Shown piece by piece: positions 1-7,776 of a stretch of 64,000 nt of DNA. The first letter of the stretch is position 1. Each line of letters opens with the position of its first letter. The translations under genes were made by a program, and so were the position numbers. The stretch is from Ruminococcus sp. (GTDB lineage: Bacteria > Bacillota > Clostridia > Oscillospirales > Acutalibacteraceae): positions 1 to 64,000 of the forward strand of contig JAFTGL010000002.1 in the NCBI GenBank assembly GCA_017457955.1, given 5' to 3'. The notes beneath the pieces were generated by a model. That model worked only from the letters and a program-made list of their open reading frames with translations, was not told the origin of the DNA and did not search any database.

Positions 1-201
1 ACCCGTCGAGGGTTACTCCTCCTCTGCACCGAAAAATCCTCGAAAATTATCTCTTTCTCGGTGCGAAGCAGTTTTTGGCGAGCAGATTTGGGTCTGATCG
101 CGGCAAAACCACAGCGAACCCTGCCGGGTTCGCGAGGATTTCAACAAAGAGCAGGCGCAAATATGCCACCAAAAACCGATTGGGGTTCGGATTCTTTTAC
201 C
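1..201 (-). other. Structured leader of an off-window gene or RNA
   Basis: No convincing gene lies here. Read on the minus strand, the region follows a good promoter and runs off the left edge. It holds a perfect 8-bp hairpin at 114-133 (GCGAACCC, loop TGCC, GGGTTCGC) and a 7-bp long-range pairing of 26-32 with 58-64 (GCACCGA / TCGGTGC). A purine-rich AGAGGAGGAG stretch near 15-24 could be a ribosome binding site for a gene starting beyond the edge. It may be a 5' leader or a noncoding RNA; its identity is unknown. Confidence 0.4.
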
Positions 202-207
202 TTATAT

Positions 208-236
208 AATGTAGCACATCCGCGGGATTTTATCAA
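208..236 (-). promoter_or_regulatory. Sigma-A-type promoter, leftward
   Basis: Minus strand: TTGATA (231-236), 17-bp spacer, TACATT (208-213). Predicted start near 201, so about 200 nt of untranslated RNA would lie inside the window. Confidence 0.5.
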
Positions 237-258
237 GAGTTTCCTGACGAAGGGACAA

Positions 259-288
259 AAGAAAAGAGGCTGAAATTTCAGCCCCTCA
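259..288 (-). terminator. Rho-independent terminator of the small membrane protein gene
   Basis: The perfect palindrome GGCTGAAATTTCAGCC (268-283) is extended by AG/CT pairs and followed on the minus strand by a T-rich tail. It overlaps the stop codon of the upstream gene. Confidence 0.7.
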
Positions 289-876
289 TTCTCTGTAAAA
301 TACCTTCTCGGTATGGTCTCCCTTGATCAGGATGTTGCCCTCGACCTTGCTGACCTCATAATCCATCTCGTTGCCGTTGATGTCGAGCGCGATCTTCCAA
401 AGTGTCGGATGACCCTCTTTCCATGTCAGCGGCTCCATCTTGCCGTGATACACCTCGCCGCCCGCTTTCAGGATACAGGTTTTATTGCGGTAAAAGCTGA
501 ATGTTCTGGTGCCGTCCTGACTGTGAAAGACGTCAAAGATCGTCTTGTTGCCCGCAAGCTGGGTGATCACACTGTCAACCTCTTGATAATCCTGCTTGTG
601 CAGCTTACCGGAGAATTCCTTTCTTGCTTTCACGCCGAAATAGATACTGGTAAAGATCAGAATACCGCCGAGCGCAATAATACCGAAGCCAAAGTATCTT
701 ACATTTACGCCGAAGGAATCCATAGTTCCGTGCTGATAATAATAGTCGACCTGTTCATAAAAGTTATTGAATATCTTATCGCCGAGAATCGTCAGCACAA
801 AACCCGCCACGATGCACAGAGCGCCGATGATCCCTAAAACAATGCCTTTACTCTCGTCCTTTTGCAGCTTACTCAC
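286..876 (-). CDS. Small two-helix membrane protein, unknown function
   Basis: A 196-residue protein that I do not recognise. Two hydrophobic segments lie near residues 11-31 and 62-83 (reading from the GTG at 876), separated by a Tyr-rich loop. They are followed by a soluble C-terminal half of about 100 residues rich in beta-type sequence. The GTG at 876 is preferred because the frame can only be extended upstream to a GTG at 927, which lacks a ribosome binding site and would translate a palindrome just behind the promoter. The gene stands alone, between its own promoter and terminator. Function cannot be inferred. Confidence 0.6.
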   Translation of the reverse strand: MSKLQKDESKGIVLGIIGALCIVAGFVLTILGDKIFNNFYEQVDYYYQHGTMDSFGVNVRYFGFGIIALGGILIFTSIYFGVKARKEFSGKLHKQDYQEVDSVITQLAGNKTIFDVFHSQDGTRTFSFYRNKTCILKAGGEVYHGKMEPLTWKEGHPTLWKIALDINGNEMDYEVSKVEGNILIKGDHTEKVFYRE

Positions 877-900
877 CTGCTTTCTTTCAGCTAAAAGCGG

Positions 901-916
901 ACAAAATATATTTTGT
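901..916. promoter_or_regulatory. Perfect 16-bp palindrome, probable operator
   Basis: ACAAAATATATTTTGT is a perfect palindrome located about 20-35 nt downstream of the predicted transcription start of the membrane protein gene, in its untranslated leader if the gene starts at 876. This is a typical repressor roadblock position. The regulator is unknown. Confidence 0.45.
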
Positions 917-944
917 GAAACTTTCACAAATGTGTTCTGATAAT

Positions 945-973
945 AGTGTACACCTTATACAGAAAAAAGTCAA
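945..973 (-). promoter_or_regulatory. Promoter of the small membrane protein gene
   Basis: Minus strand: TTGACT (968-973), 17 bp, TACACT (945-950). Predicted start near 938. Confidence 0.5.
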
Positions 974-994
974 CGGCTGTTTTTGCTGTTAGAA

Positions 995-1042
995 CAAAAA
1001 ACGGAGCTGTCTGACGCTGAATGTAAGACAGTTCCGTTTTTT
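995..1042 (-). terminator. dnaJ terminator
   Basis: A 12-bp stem with one wobble pair (1001-1012 with 1026-1037) is flanked by A and T runs on both sides, so it can end the hrcA operon transcript and may act in both directions. Confidence 0.8.
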
Positions 1043-1046
1043 CGGT

Positions 1047-2177
1047 TTATTCAAATAAATCTTTCAGTTTATCCATGAAGCCTTTACGCTTCTGATAATT
1101 CTTATCGCCCGTTGCGGCGTCAAGCTCGCGGATCAGCTCCTTTTGCTTGCCGCTGAGGTTCTTCGGCACCTCGATGACGACCCTGACGAACTGGTCGCCG
1201 CGGCCTCTGCCGCCGAGGTGCTGGACGCCTTTGCCCTTGAGCTTGAATACGTCGCCCGGCTGGGTGCCCTCATGGATATCGTAGCTTGCCTTGCCGTCCA
1301 AGGTAGGCACGGTAACGGTTGCGCCCAGCGCCGCCTGCGCGAATGTGATTGGCAGGTCGCACCATACGTCGTCGCCCCTGCGCTCAAAGATCGGGTGGGG
1401 ACGGATACCGATATAGACATGCAGATCGCCCGCGGGACCGCCGTTCAACCCTGAGTTGCCGTGACCCGAAACGTTGAGCACCTGCTCGTCGTTGATACCG
1501 GCGGGAATGTTGATCTCCACACTTTTCTTGCGGCGCACCTGACCGCGCCCGTTACAGGTATGGCACGGGGTATCGACGATCTTGCCCCTGCCCTTGCACG
1601 CGTCGCAGGGACGGGAGGTCTGCACCGTACCGAAGGGAGTGCGCTGGTTGATCGTCACCTGACCTCTGCCGCCGCAGGCGGTACAGGTCTTGGGAGACGT
1701 ACCCTTCTGCGCGCCGGTGCCGTTACAGTCCTTACAGGTAGATACCGCCTGATACTGTACGGTTTTCTTACAGCCCTTTGCCGCTTCCTCAAAGCTGATG
1801 TACAGCTGGGTCTCGATATCGGAGCCGCGTCTCGGAGCGTTTGGATTCGCGTTTCGTCTTCCGAAGCCGCCGAAGAAGCTCGAGAAGATGTCGCCGAGGT
1901 CGATATCCTGACCGAACGGCGAGCCTGCTCCGCCCGCGCCGAAGTTCGGGTCTACGCCCGCATGACCGAACTGGTCATAACGCGCTTTTTTCTCGCTGTC
2001 GGAAAGCACCTCATAGGCCTCGTTGACCTCTTTGAACTTTTCCTCGGCTTCTTTGTCGCCGGGGTGCAGGTCGGGATGGTACTTCTTCGCCGCCTGACGG
2101 TAGGCTTTCTTTATTTCATCGTCCGAAGCGCCCTTGTTGACGCCTAAGACCTCATAATAATCTCGTTTATCTGCCAT
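1047..2177 (-). CDS. dnaJ: Chaperone DnaJ (Hsp40)
   Basis: Co-chaperone that delivers unfolded clients to DnaK and stimulates its ATPase in the cytoplasm. The 376-residue protein has the full type I layout: J domain with the HPD motif (KYHPDL), a Gly/Phe-rich stretch ([10 protein letters not shown]), four CxxCxGxG zinc motifs (starting CKDC, CTAC, CDAC, CHTC), and the C-terminal client-binding region. The start at 2177 (MADKRDYY) is chosen because GGGTGA sits at normal spacing, while the GTG four codons upstream has none. It is last in the hrcA-grpE-dnaK-dnaJ operon, separated from dnaK by a strong hairpin. Confidence 0.97.
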   Translation of the reverse strand: MADKRDYYEVLGVNKGASDDEIKKAYRQAAKKYHPDLHPGDKEAEEKFKEVNEAYEVLSDSEKKARYDQFGHAGVDPNFGAGGAGSPFGQDIDLGDIFSSFFGGFGRRNANPNAPRRGSDIETQLYISFEEAAKGCKKTVQYQAVSTCKDCNGTGAQKGTSPKTCTACGGRGQVTINQRTPFGTVQTSRPCDACKGRGKIVDTPCHTCNGRGQVRRKKSVEINIPAGINDEQVLNVSGHGNSGLNGGPAGDLHVYIGIRPHPIFERRGDDVWCDLPITFAQAALGATVTVPTLDGKASYDIHEGTQPGDVFKLKGKGVQHLGGRGRGDQFVRVVIEVPKNLSGKQKELIRELDAATGDKNYQKRKGFMDKLKDLFE

Positions 2178-2201
2178 GGTTTCACCCACTTAAAAATGCA
2201 C

Positions 2202-2241
2202 TATGCGGGCGGGTAGTGCACAAGCCTTACCCGCCCGTATA
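2202..2241 (-). other. Stable hairpin between dnaK and dnaJ
   Basis: A 14-bp GC-rich stem (2202-2215 with 2228-2241, one wobble) with a 12-nt loop. On the minus strand it is followed by a short T run near 2191-2196. It may be a partial terminator, a processing site, or an mRNA stabiliser setting the dnaK:dnaJ ratio. Confidence 0.6.
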
Positions 2242-2333
2242 TCATATCATAGTTTACGTGAATCGTAAAGAGAAATCGAAACAGGAATCGGGTGCGGGCA
2301 GCGCCCGCCCTTCACTGTTATCCGTTCTCCGAA

Positions 2334-4169
2334 TCAGTCGACGTCCTTATAATCAGCGTCGTAAACGTTGCCGTCGTTATTCGGAGCAGCGCCCTGAGTC
2401 GGGTCGGGCTGTGCGCCTGCCGCCTGCTGAGCGGCAGCGTTCTGCTGGTACATCTTCGCGCCGATATCCTGCAGGCTCTTCATCAGGTCGTCCTTCGCGC
2501 CCTTGATCAGCTCGCTGTCGTTCTTAGCGATAGCGTCCTTGACAGCCGCGATCTTGGTGTTGAGGGTATCCTTATCCTCCTGAGCGATCTTGTCGCCGTT
2601 ATCGTTGATCAGCTTTTCAGCCTGATAAGCGACCTGCTCAGCCTCGTTCTTGTTGTCGACCTCTTCTCTGCGCTTCTTATCCTCAGCGGCATACTGCTCA
2701 GCTTCCTTGACAGCCTTGTCGATGTCGTCCTTAGACATGTTGGAGGTGTTACTGATCGTGATCTGCTGCTGAGCGCCGGTGCCGAGATCCTTCGCGGATA
2801 CGTTGACGATACCGTTCGCGTCGATATCGAAGGTGACTTCGATCTGCGGGATACCGCGGGGAGCCGGAGCGATACCGGTCAGTGCGAACAGACCGAGCTG
2901 CTTGTTGTCGCGGGCGAACTCACGCTCACCCTGTAAAATGTTGATCTCGACCTGCGTCTGGTTGTCAGCCGCGGTGGAGAAGATCTGGCTCTTCTTGGTC
3001 GGGATGGTGGTATTTCTGTCGATGATCTTGGTCATGATACCGCCCATGGTCTCAACGCCAAGGGACAGCGGAGTGACGTCAAGAAGCAGGAGACCGTCGA
3101 CCTCGCCGCCGAGAACGCCCGCCTGGATCGCCGCGCCGATCGCGACGCACTCGTCGGGGTTGATGCCCTTGAACGGCTCTTTGCCGATCAGCGCCTTGAC
3201 AGCGTCCTGAACAGCGGGGATTCTGGAAGAACCGCCGACCATCAGGACCTTGTTGATCTCGCCGATGGACAGACCGGAGTCGGACAGAGCGGTACGCACG
3301 GGACCCATGGTCTTTTCGACCAGATCAGCGGTCAGCTCGTTGAACTTCGCTCTGGTCAAAGTGAGGTCAAGGTGCTTGGGGCCGGTTGCGTCAGCGGTGA
3401 TGAAGGGCAGGTTGATGTTGGAGGTGGTCACGCCGGAAAGCTCGATCTTGGACTTCTCGGCAGCCTCTTTTAATCTCTGCATCGCCATCTTGTCGCCGGA
3501 CAGATCGACGCCTGTCTCGGTCTTGAAGGACTGTACCATCCAGTCGATGATACGCTGGTCGAAGTCGTCGCCGCCCAGGCGGTTGTTGCCCGCGGTAGCT
3601 AAAACTTCCTGTACGCCGTCGCCGATCTCGATGATGGAAACGTCGAAGGTACCGCCGCCGAGGTCATATACCATGACCTTCTGGTCGTTTTCCTTATCCA
3701 TGCCGTAGGACAGAGCCGCGGCGGTAGGCTCGTTGATGATACGCTTTACCTCGAGACCCGCGATCTTGCCCGCGTCCTTGGTCGCCTGACGCTGTGCGTC
3801 GGTGAAGTAGGCGGGAACGGTGATAACAGCGGAGTTGACCTTTTCGCCGAGGTACGCTTCCGCGTCAGCCTTCAGCTTCTGGAGCACCATCGCGGAGATC
3901 TCCTGCGGGGTGTAAGCCTTGTTGTCGATGTTTACCTTGTAGTTGGAGCCCATCTCTCTCTTGATAGAGGAAACGGTGCGGTCGGGGTTGGTGATCGCCT
4001 GACGCTTCGCGACCTGACCTACCAGACGCTCGCCGGTCTTAGAGAACGCGACGACGGAAGGGGTTGTTCTCGCGCCTTCGGCGTTTGCGATAACGACGGG
4101 CTCGCCGCCCTCGATAACTGCTACACAAGAGTTTGTTGTACCTAAGTCAATACCGATTGTTTTTGCCAT
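2334..4169 (-). CDS. dnaK: Chaperone DnaK (Hsp70)
   Basis: ATP-driven chaperone of the cytoplasm that works with DnaJ and GrpE. The 611-residue length is normal for Firmicutes. Visible landmarks are the N-terminal phosphate loop ([11 protein letters not shown]), the second nucleotide loop ([10 protein letters not shown]), the linker region before the beta-sandwich substrate domain ([11 protein letters not shown]), a helical lid, and a Gln/Ala-rich tail ending in an acidic segment (YDADYKDVD). A GGAGG ribosome binding site precedes the ATG. It is third in the hrcA operon. A 214-bp gap containing an inverted-repeat element separates it from grpE. Confidence 0.98.
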   Translation of the reverse strand: MAKTIGIDLGTTNSCVAVIEGGEPVVIANAEGARTTPSVVAFSKTGERLVGQVAKRQAITNPDRTVSSIKREMGSNYKVNIDNKAYTPQEISAMVLQKLKADAEAYLGEKVNSAVITVPAYFTDAQRQATKDAGKIAGLEVKRIINEPTAAALSYGMDKENDQKVMVYDLGGGTFDVSIIEIGDGVQEVLATAGNNRLGGDDFDQRIIDWMVQSFKTETGVDLSGDKMAMQRLKEAAEKSKIELSGVTTSNINLPFITADATGPKHLDLTLTRAKFNELTADLVEKTMGPVRTALSDSGLSIGEINKVLMVGGSSRIPAVQDAVKALIGKEPFKGINPDECVAIGAAIQAGVLGGEVDGLLLLDVTPLSLGVETMGGIMTKIIDRNTTIPTKKSQIFSTAADNQTQVEINILQGEREFARDNKQLGLFALTGIAPAPRGIPQIEVTFDIDANGIVNVSAKDLGTGAQQQITISNTSNMSKDDIDKAVKEAEQYAAEDKKRREEVDNKNEAEQVAYQAEKLINDNGDKIAQEDKDTLNTKIAAVKDAIAKNDSELIKGAKDDLMKSLQDIGAKMYQQNAAAQQAAGAQPDPTQGAAPNNDGNVYDADYKDVD

Positions 4170-4191
4170 AATAATACCTCCGGATTAAAAT

Positions 4192-4355
4192 AATAAAGAA
4201 TAGAGAATACTTAATAATAATTTTGGTGACCGCCTGCGGCGGTATTTATATCAATGATGAATTCAGAACAGAGAGAAATGCTTTGATATCCACAGCATCA
4301 GCATTTCAATTCAAAAACCATCAGGTTTTCCCTTTTTTATTCTCTATTCTTTATT
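4192..4355. repeat. Inverted-repeat element between grpE and dnaK (MITE-like)
   Basis: The 18-bp sequence at 4192-4209 (AATAAAGAATAGAGAATA) recurs as its exact reverse complement at 4338-4355. Inside are further complementary arms (GAAATGCT / AGCATTTC near 4276-4308) and a 6-bp hairpin at 4229-4243. The 164-bp unit is AT-rich, has no gene, and sits within an otherwise compact operon. It could be a miniature inverted-repeat element or an RNA structure in the grpE-dnaK intercistronic region. Confidence 0.5.
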
Positions 4356-4383
4356 CATTATTCTTTTTTCTTTCAGAACGCCG

Positions 4384-4929
4384 TCAGGCGTTCGCTACTA
4401 CCACCATCGCGTGGCGGATGATCTTGTCGCCGATCCTGTAGCCCTTCTGATAGACCGCCGAGATCGAATTCTCGGGCAGGCTGTCATCCTCGGTCATGGA
4501 GACCGCGTTGTGCAGCTCGGGGTCAAAGGTGTCGCCCACCTCGCAGAAGGCTTCGACCTTCAGCTTTTCGAAGCTCTGCTTCAGCTGTTGGGCGATCAGC
4601 TCAATGCCCTTGCTGAATTCCTCGGGGACGTCCTTGCCCTCGAACTGGGCGAGAGCGTTGGTCAGGCTGTCCGCCAGCGGCAGGAGCTCTTTGACCGCGT
4701 GCGCGGTCGCGTCGTCATATATCTGGAGCTTTTCCGCAGAGGTACGCTTGCGGTAATTGTCGTACTCCGCATAAAGCCGGATGTACTTTTCCTTTTCGGC
4801 TTTCAGCTCATCCTGTAGCTTTTCTTCCGCCGTCGGCTCTTTCTTTTCCTCGACGGCTTCCGCAGTTTCCTCGGGTTCGTTCACCTTTTCGGTTTCCTCA
4901 GCCTCGGGCTTTTTCTTTTCTTTTTTCAT
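4384..4929 (-). CDS. grpE: Nucleotide exchange factor GrpE
   Basis: Dimeric factor that releases ADP from DnaK. The 181-residue protein has the usual plan: a charged, Lys/Glu-rich disordered start, a long coiled-coil (about residues 35-90, including YAEYDNYRKRT), a four-helix region, and the C-terminal beta domain with the GDTFDPELHNAV motif. The ATG at 4929 is preferred because AGGAG lies 8 nt upstream; the GTG three codons earlier overlaps that site. It follows hrcA closely. The stop codon falls inside a small hairpin (GAACGCC / GGCGTTC). Confidence 0.96.
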   Translation of the reverse strand: MKKEKKKPEAEETEKVNEPEETAEAVEEKKEPTAEEKLQDELKAEKEKYIRLYAEYDNYRKRTSAEKLQIYDDATAHAVKELLPLADSLTNALAQFEGKDVPEEFSKGIELIAQQLKQSFEKLKVEAFCEVGDTFDPELHNAVSMTEDDSLPENSISAVYQKGYRIGDKIIRHAMVVVANA

Positions 4930-4941
4930 CTCTATCACTCC

Positions 4942-5961
4942 TTACAGCAGATCGCCTATCGCGCGGGATACACAGCCCGCCGCGTAGATGACCTCGCTCA
5001 TAATGGTTCTGTAGTCGATCCTCAGCGGTGCTATCACCGCTACCGCGCCGGCGTTCTCGCCGCCGATCTCATAGCGGGCGGAGACGACCGCGCTGTTTCT
5101 CAGCTCGGGGATCTTACTTTCCTCGCCGAGATATATCATATGGGTGCGGCTGTTGTTCAGCAGCCCCGAGATACTTTTCGTATCGGATAGAAAGCGGATG
5201 GTGTTGCGGGCGCTGTCAAAATCGTAGCTGTCCGAGAACAGCAGATTGGTCTGACCCGCTACAGTGACGTTGATCTGCAGCGCGTCCTGCACCGCCTCAT
5301 AGATCGCCACCAACACGTCAGGGATAAAGAGCGTCAGCTCGCCCATTCCCGAAGCCGCCGTCTGCAAAAAGCCCTGTGTGACGTCCATGAGCTTCACGCC
5401 CGTGAATGCCTCGTTCACCGCCTTGTCAAACATGCTCAGCAGCTGCGGCGTCAAAACGAATTCGCATCGGAACAGCCTTGACTTCACCATGCCGTTCGAG
5501 GCGACCAGCACCGCCATCGAGGTGTGCCGTCCCGTCGATACGAAGCGTATTCGGTGAACTCTCGCGTCATCCGATGAAGGCGTCGTCGCAGCAGCCGCGG
5601 CTTTTGTCAGCTGGGACAGCACCGAAGCCGTCCGCGTCAGAATACTTTCGGGATTGCCGCCAGCGGAGCGGATATTGCGCTCCATGCTCTCACGCAGCCG
5701 TTCGGGCAGGATCGCGGGCTTCATCAGGTTGTCGATGTAGTAGCGATAGCCCTTCTTTGTCGGCACGCGTCCCGCCGAGGTGTGCGGCTGACGAAGGTAT
5801 CCCTCGTCGTCCAGCGCTTTCAGCTCGTTGCGGACAGTCGCAGAAGAAACATTCAGATCGGTCTCTTCCAAAAGCGCCTTGGAGCCGATCGGCTCACCCG
5901 AACGGATGTAGCTTTCCACAACGGCGGACAGTATCTTCTCTTTTCGTAAAGCGAGCCCCAT
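4942..5961 (-). CDS. hrcA: Heat-inducible transcription repressor HrcA
   Basis: Repressor that binds CIRCE elements and whose folding depends on GroEL, so that heat shock relieves repression. The 339-residue protein shows an N-terminal winged helix (about residues 1-75, with SSATVRNELKALDDEGYL and the HTSAGRVPT segment typical of HrcA) followed by the GAF-like and dimerisation region. AAAGGAGG precedes the ATG. It is first in its operon, directly behind a promoter and CIRCE, so it controls itself and grpE, dnaK and dnaJ. Confidence 0.96.
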   Translation of the reverse strand: MGLALRKEKILSAVVESYIRSGEPIGSKALLEETDLNVSSATVRNELKALDDEGYLRQPHTSAGRVPTKKGYRYYIDNLMKPAILPERLRESMERNIRSAGGNPESILTRTASVLSQLTKAAAAATTPSSDDARVHRIRFVSTGRHTSMAVLVASNGMVKSRLFRCEFVLTPQLLSMFDKAVNEAFTGVKLMDVTQGFLQTAASGMGELTLFIPDVLVAIYEAVQDALQINVTVAGQTNLLFSDSYDFDSARNTIRFLSDTKSISGLLNNSRTHMIYLGEESKIPELRNSAVVSARYEIGGENAGAVAVIAPLRIDYRTIMSEVIYAAGCVSRAIGDLL

Positions 5962-6007
5962 ACCGTCGCCTCCTTTGCAAAAGCTTTCGGAGCGCTTTCT
6001 TTGTTGT

Positions 6008-6034
6008 TTAGCACTCTCGATGGTCGAGTGCTAA
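6008..6034. promoter_or_regulatory. CIRCE operator (HrcA binding site)
   Basis: TTAGCACTC-N9-GAGTGCTAA, an exact match to the CIRCE consensus, just downstream of the hrcA promoter. Confidence 0.98.
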
Positions 6035-6046
6035 CTTACAATACAT

Positions 6047-6074
6047 AGTATAACCCAAAATCAGAAAAAGTCAA
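6047..6074 (-). promoter_or_regulatory. hrcA operon promoter
   Basis: Minus strand: TTGACT (6069-6074), 16 bp, TATACT (6047-6052), placed so that CIRCE overlaps the start region. The stretch 6075-6240 upstream holds only AT-rich sequence with short ATTCCT-type repeats. Confidence 0.85.
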
Positions 6075-6240
6075 TATTTTATTTGTGAATTTTTTGTAAA
6101 GCTCCCAATTTCTGTATTTTCCTCAATCAACTTTGTTCCTCCCAATATTTGATTGCGTTTATTTGTCAAAACCTTCCTCTTGATTCCATAACAAAACTTT
6201 TTTCATAATTCCTCATTCCTGATTCCTAATTATCCGTAAG

Positions 6241-6269
6241 TTGACATTTTCCGACAAACACTCTATACT
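6241..6269 (+). promoter_or_regulatory. Consensus promoter of the small membrane pair
   Basis: TTGACA (6241-6246), 17 bp, TATACT (6264-6269). Predicted start near 6276. Confidence 0.85.
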
Positions 6270-6301
6270 ATATATAATATGTATACATGGAGTTGATAAC
6301 C

Positions 6302-6580
6302 ATGATCCTCGCTATAGTGACAGCCGTCATCTGCTTTATCGCGGCTATCATCATGCTCACGCCGTATTTCCGCAAGATCACCCTGCTGCGCCCGATGGCG
6401 TTCTATCTGATCTTTCAGGGCGCGTGGCAGATCTTTTCCTACCTGATCTACGAGCTCTACCCCACCTCGGTCGTGCCGGGCTACGTCAACCGCATCGGCA
6501 CCATTCTCATCGTGCTGTACTACCTCTTCATCCTGTTCATGACCCGCACGAAGTCCAAGCGCAAAAAGAGGGATAAATAA
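6302..6580 (+). CDS. Small membrane protein, first of a tandem pair
   Basis: A 92-residue, very hydrophobic protein with about three membrane segments and a Lys/Arg-rich C-terminal tail (TKSKRKKRDK), so the tail is probably cytoplasmic. The ATG at 6302 is chosen because GGAG sits 9 nt upstream. The in-frame ATG at 6287 lies only about 10 nt behind the predicted transcript start and has no ribosome binding site. It overlaps the next gene by one base (TAATG), so the two are translationally coupled. It shares a pattern with that gene (GAWQIF against GVWELI, then a hydrophobic last helix), suggesting an old duplication. Function unknown. Confidence 0.65.
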   Translation: MILAIVTAVICFIAAIIMLTPYFRKITLLRPMAFYLIFQGAWQIFSYLIYELYPTSVVPGYVNRIGTILIVLYYLFILFMTRTKSKRKKRDK

Positions 6581-6834
6581 TGGGATACGTCTATACTGTC
6601 GTCTGGTTCCTTCTCGCGGCGTACCTGATCTACTCCGCTGTTAAGCGCTACCGTATGCCCATCATGTACATCCTGTCGGGCTTCATGGTATTCTTAGGCG
6701 TGTGGGAGCTGATCAACACCCTCTCACCCATCGACCTCAAGAGCGGCGTTTACGGCTGGATCTACCGCGGCGTTGCGGCGGTGATCCTGATTCTGTGCCT
6801 GATCTGGTACTTCTGGCTGAGAAACCGCGACTGA
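6580..6834 (+). CDS. Small membrane protein, second of a tandem pair
   Basis: An 84-residue protein with about three hydrophobic segments, ending in a short charged tail (WLRNRD). Its start ATG shares an A with the stop codon of the preceding gene. The central Gly-Val-Trp-Glu segment and the last helix align loosely with the first protein, so the pair may form a heteromeric membrane complex; that is inference. A small hairpin (CCACAA / TTGTGG) follows the stop. Function unknown. Confidence 0.6.
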   Translation: MGYVYTVVWFLLAAYLIYSAVKRYRMPIMYILSGFMVFLGVWELINTLSPIDLKSGVYGWIYRGVAAVILILCLIWYFWLRNRD

Positions 6835-6910
6835 TCTCCACAAGATGTTGTGGCTGAGATCATCCGCGTCTACTATCATCAAAAAAATCCGCAGAAAATC
6901 CACAAAACGC

Positions 6911-6939
6911 TTGCATTTTCCGCGTATTAATGGTATTAT
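6911..6939 (+). promoter_or_regulatory. rpsT promoter
   Basis: TTGCAT (6911-6916), 17 bp, TATTAT (6934-6939), leaving a leader of about 85 nt before rpsT. Confidence 0.75.
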
Positions 6940-7031
6940 TGATTGTACGTGAGAACGTGTATAACTAAGTTCGGCGCCGTGTTAAGCTGAATTTAGATTA
7001 CTATTTAACGAATCTTTAAGGAGGTGGGACA

Positions 7032-7292
7032 ATGCCGAATATTAAATCAGCTAAGAAGCGCGTTAAGGTTATCGCAACCAAAACAGCCCAGAACAAAGCC
7101 CTCAAGTCTGCCCTCAAGACCTACATCAAGAAGGCATACATTGCGGTTGATACAAACGCTGATGACAAGGCTGAGGCGGTACGTCTTGCTACTAAGAAAA
7201 TCGACCAGGCCGTTGCGAAGGGTCTTCTGCACAAGAACACTGCCGCGAGAGCGAAGTCTTCTCTGGCGAAGCGTCTGAACGCGTCCGCGTGA
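7032..7292 (+). CDS. rpsT: 30S ribosomal protein S20
   Basis: Primary binding protein of 16S rRNA in the small subunit. The 86-residue length and the sequence are typical: it starts MPNIKSAKKRVKV, is Lys/Ala-rich throughout and helical, and ends with KSSLAKRLNA. A strong AGGAGG ribosome binding site precedes the ATG. It is monocistronic, with its own promoter and a strong terminator. The roughly 85-nt leader could carry autoregulation, as for S20 in other bacteria, but I see no clear 16S mimic. Confidence 0.97.
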   Translation: MPNIKSAKKRVKVIATKTAQNKALKSALKTYIKKAYIAVDTNADDKAEAVRLATKKIDQAVAKGLLHKNTAARAKSSLAKRLNASA

Positions 7293-7315
7293 TCGAATGT
7301 CAAAGCAATAACCTT

Positions 7316-7343
7316 AAAAGCAGGCTTTCGCCTGCTTTTTTTG
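7316..7343 (+). terminator. rpsT terminator
   Basis: Stem AAAAGCAGGC / GCCTGCTTTT with a 4-nt loop, followed by a T run. Confidence 0.95.
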
Positions 7344-7372
7344 TTTGCTTTAAGCATCCGTTACCTCTCGCT

Positions 7373-7413
7373 GTCATTGCGAGCCCTTTAGGGCGTGGCA
7401 ATCCCACAAAGAG
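7373..7413. repeat. Dispersed palindromic repeat (TCATTGCGAG...GTGGCAATC type)
   Basis: The segment begins TCATTGCGAGCCC and continues through GGGCGTGGCAATC, forming an imperfect hairpin. From memory, similar TCATTGCGAG/GGCAATC units occur in many copies between genes in diverse bacteria. Only one copy was noticed here. Confidence 0.5.
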
Positions 7414-7471
7414 AAGTGCCTTTTTTCTGCCACTTGTACATTCTGCCTAAATTCATACCCGTATTTTTGGA

Positions 7472-7500
7472 TTGCACACCATCGAACGTTATGGTAGAAT
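7472..7500 (+). promoter_or_regulatory. Promoter of the 7.5-kb noncoding RNA
   Basis: TTGCAC (7472-7477), 17 bp, TAGAAT (7495-7500). The predicted start near 7507 coincides with the first base of a long RNA stem. Confidence 0.7.
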
Positions 7501-7506
7501 AAAGTT

Positions 7507-7751
7507 GCCAACAATTACAAACTGAATAATCAGTGCATTTTATATGTATCAGTATAAGTGTGCCTATTTTAACGCATTACTATGTTAGATGTGTTTTTTG
7601 CTTTTGTAAAAAACACGGCTCTACTATTAGACACTCTAACTTAGTTTTATGCTAAAATAGGCTTGTACTGATATGTTTGTAATTGTTTGGCGACGATTTC
7701 GGAGCTTCGTGTTTTTTGGGCGTACGGCTTTTGAAGTCGTACGCCTTTTTT
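7507..7751 (+). ncRNA. Noncoding RNA with long closing stem, 6S-like candidate
   Basis: The predicted transcript begins with GCCAACAATTACAAAC (7507-7522), which pairs with 7675-7691 with one bulged base. An asymmetric internal loop of about 23 nt follows. Then comes a second helix (GCCTATTTTA at 7562-7571 with TAAAATAGGC at 7653-7662, extended by the CAGTA/TACTG arms), a bubble, a GTTAGA/TCTAAC helix and an apical hairpin (GTGTTTTTT / AAAAAACAC). A terminator ends the unit. A rod of about 185 nt with its 5' and 3' ends paired and a large internal bubble is the plan of 6S RNA, which binds RNA polymerase. The alternative is a leader with an attenuator for the gene at 7777. Confidence 0.6.
7719..7751 (+). 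terminator. Terminator of the 7.5-kb noncoding RNA
   Basis: GGCGTACG (7719-7726) pairs with CGTACGCC (7738-7745), with an extra CTT/AAG inside, followed by six T. It stands 26 bp before the next start codon. Confidence 0.9.
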
Positions 7752-7776
7752 ATTACCCGGAAACGAAGGAATCAAA

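Noticed and set aside
61-273. A 70-codon plus-strand frame at the left edge
   Set aside because: It runs across hairpins and a leftward promoter, and has no ribosome binding site.
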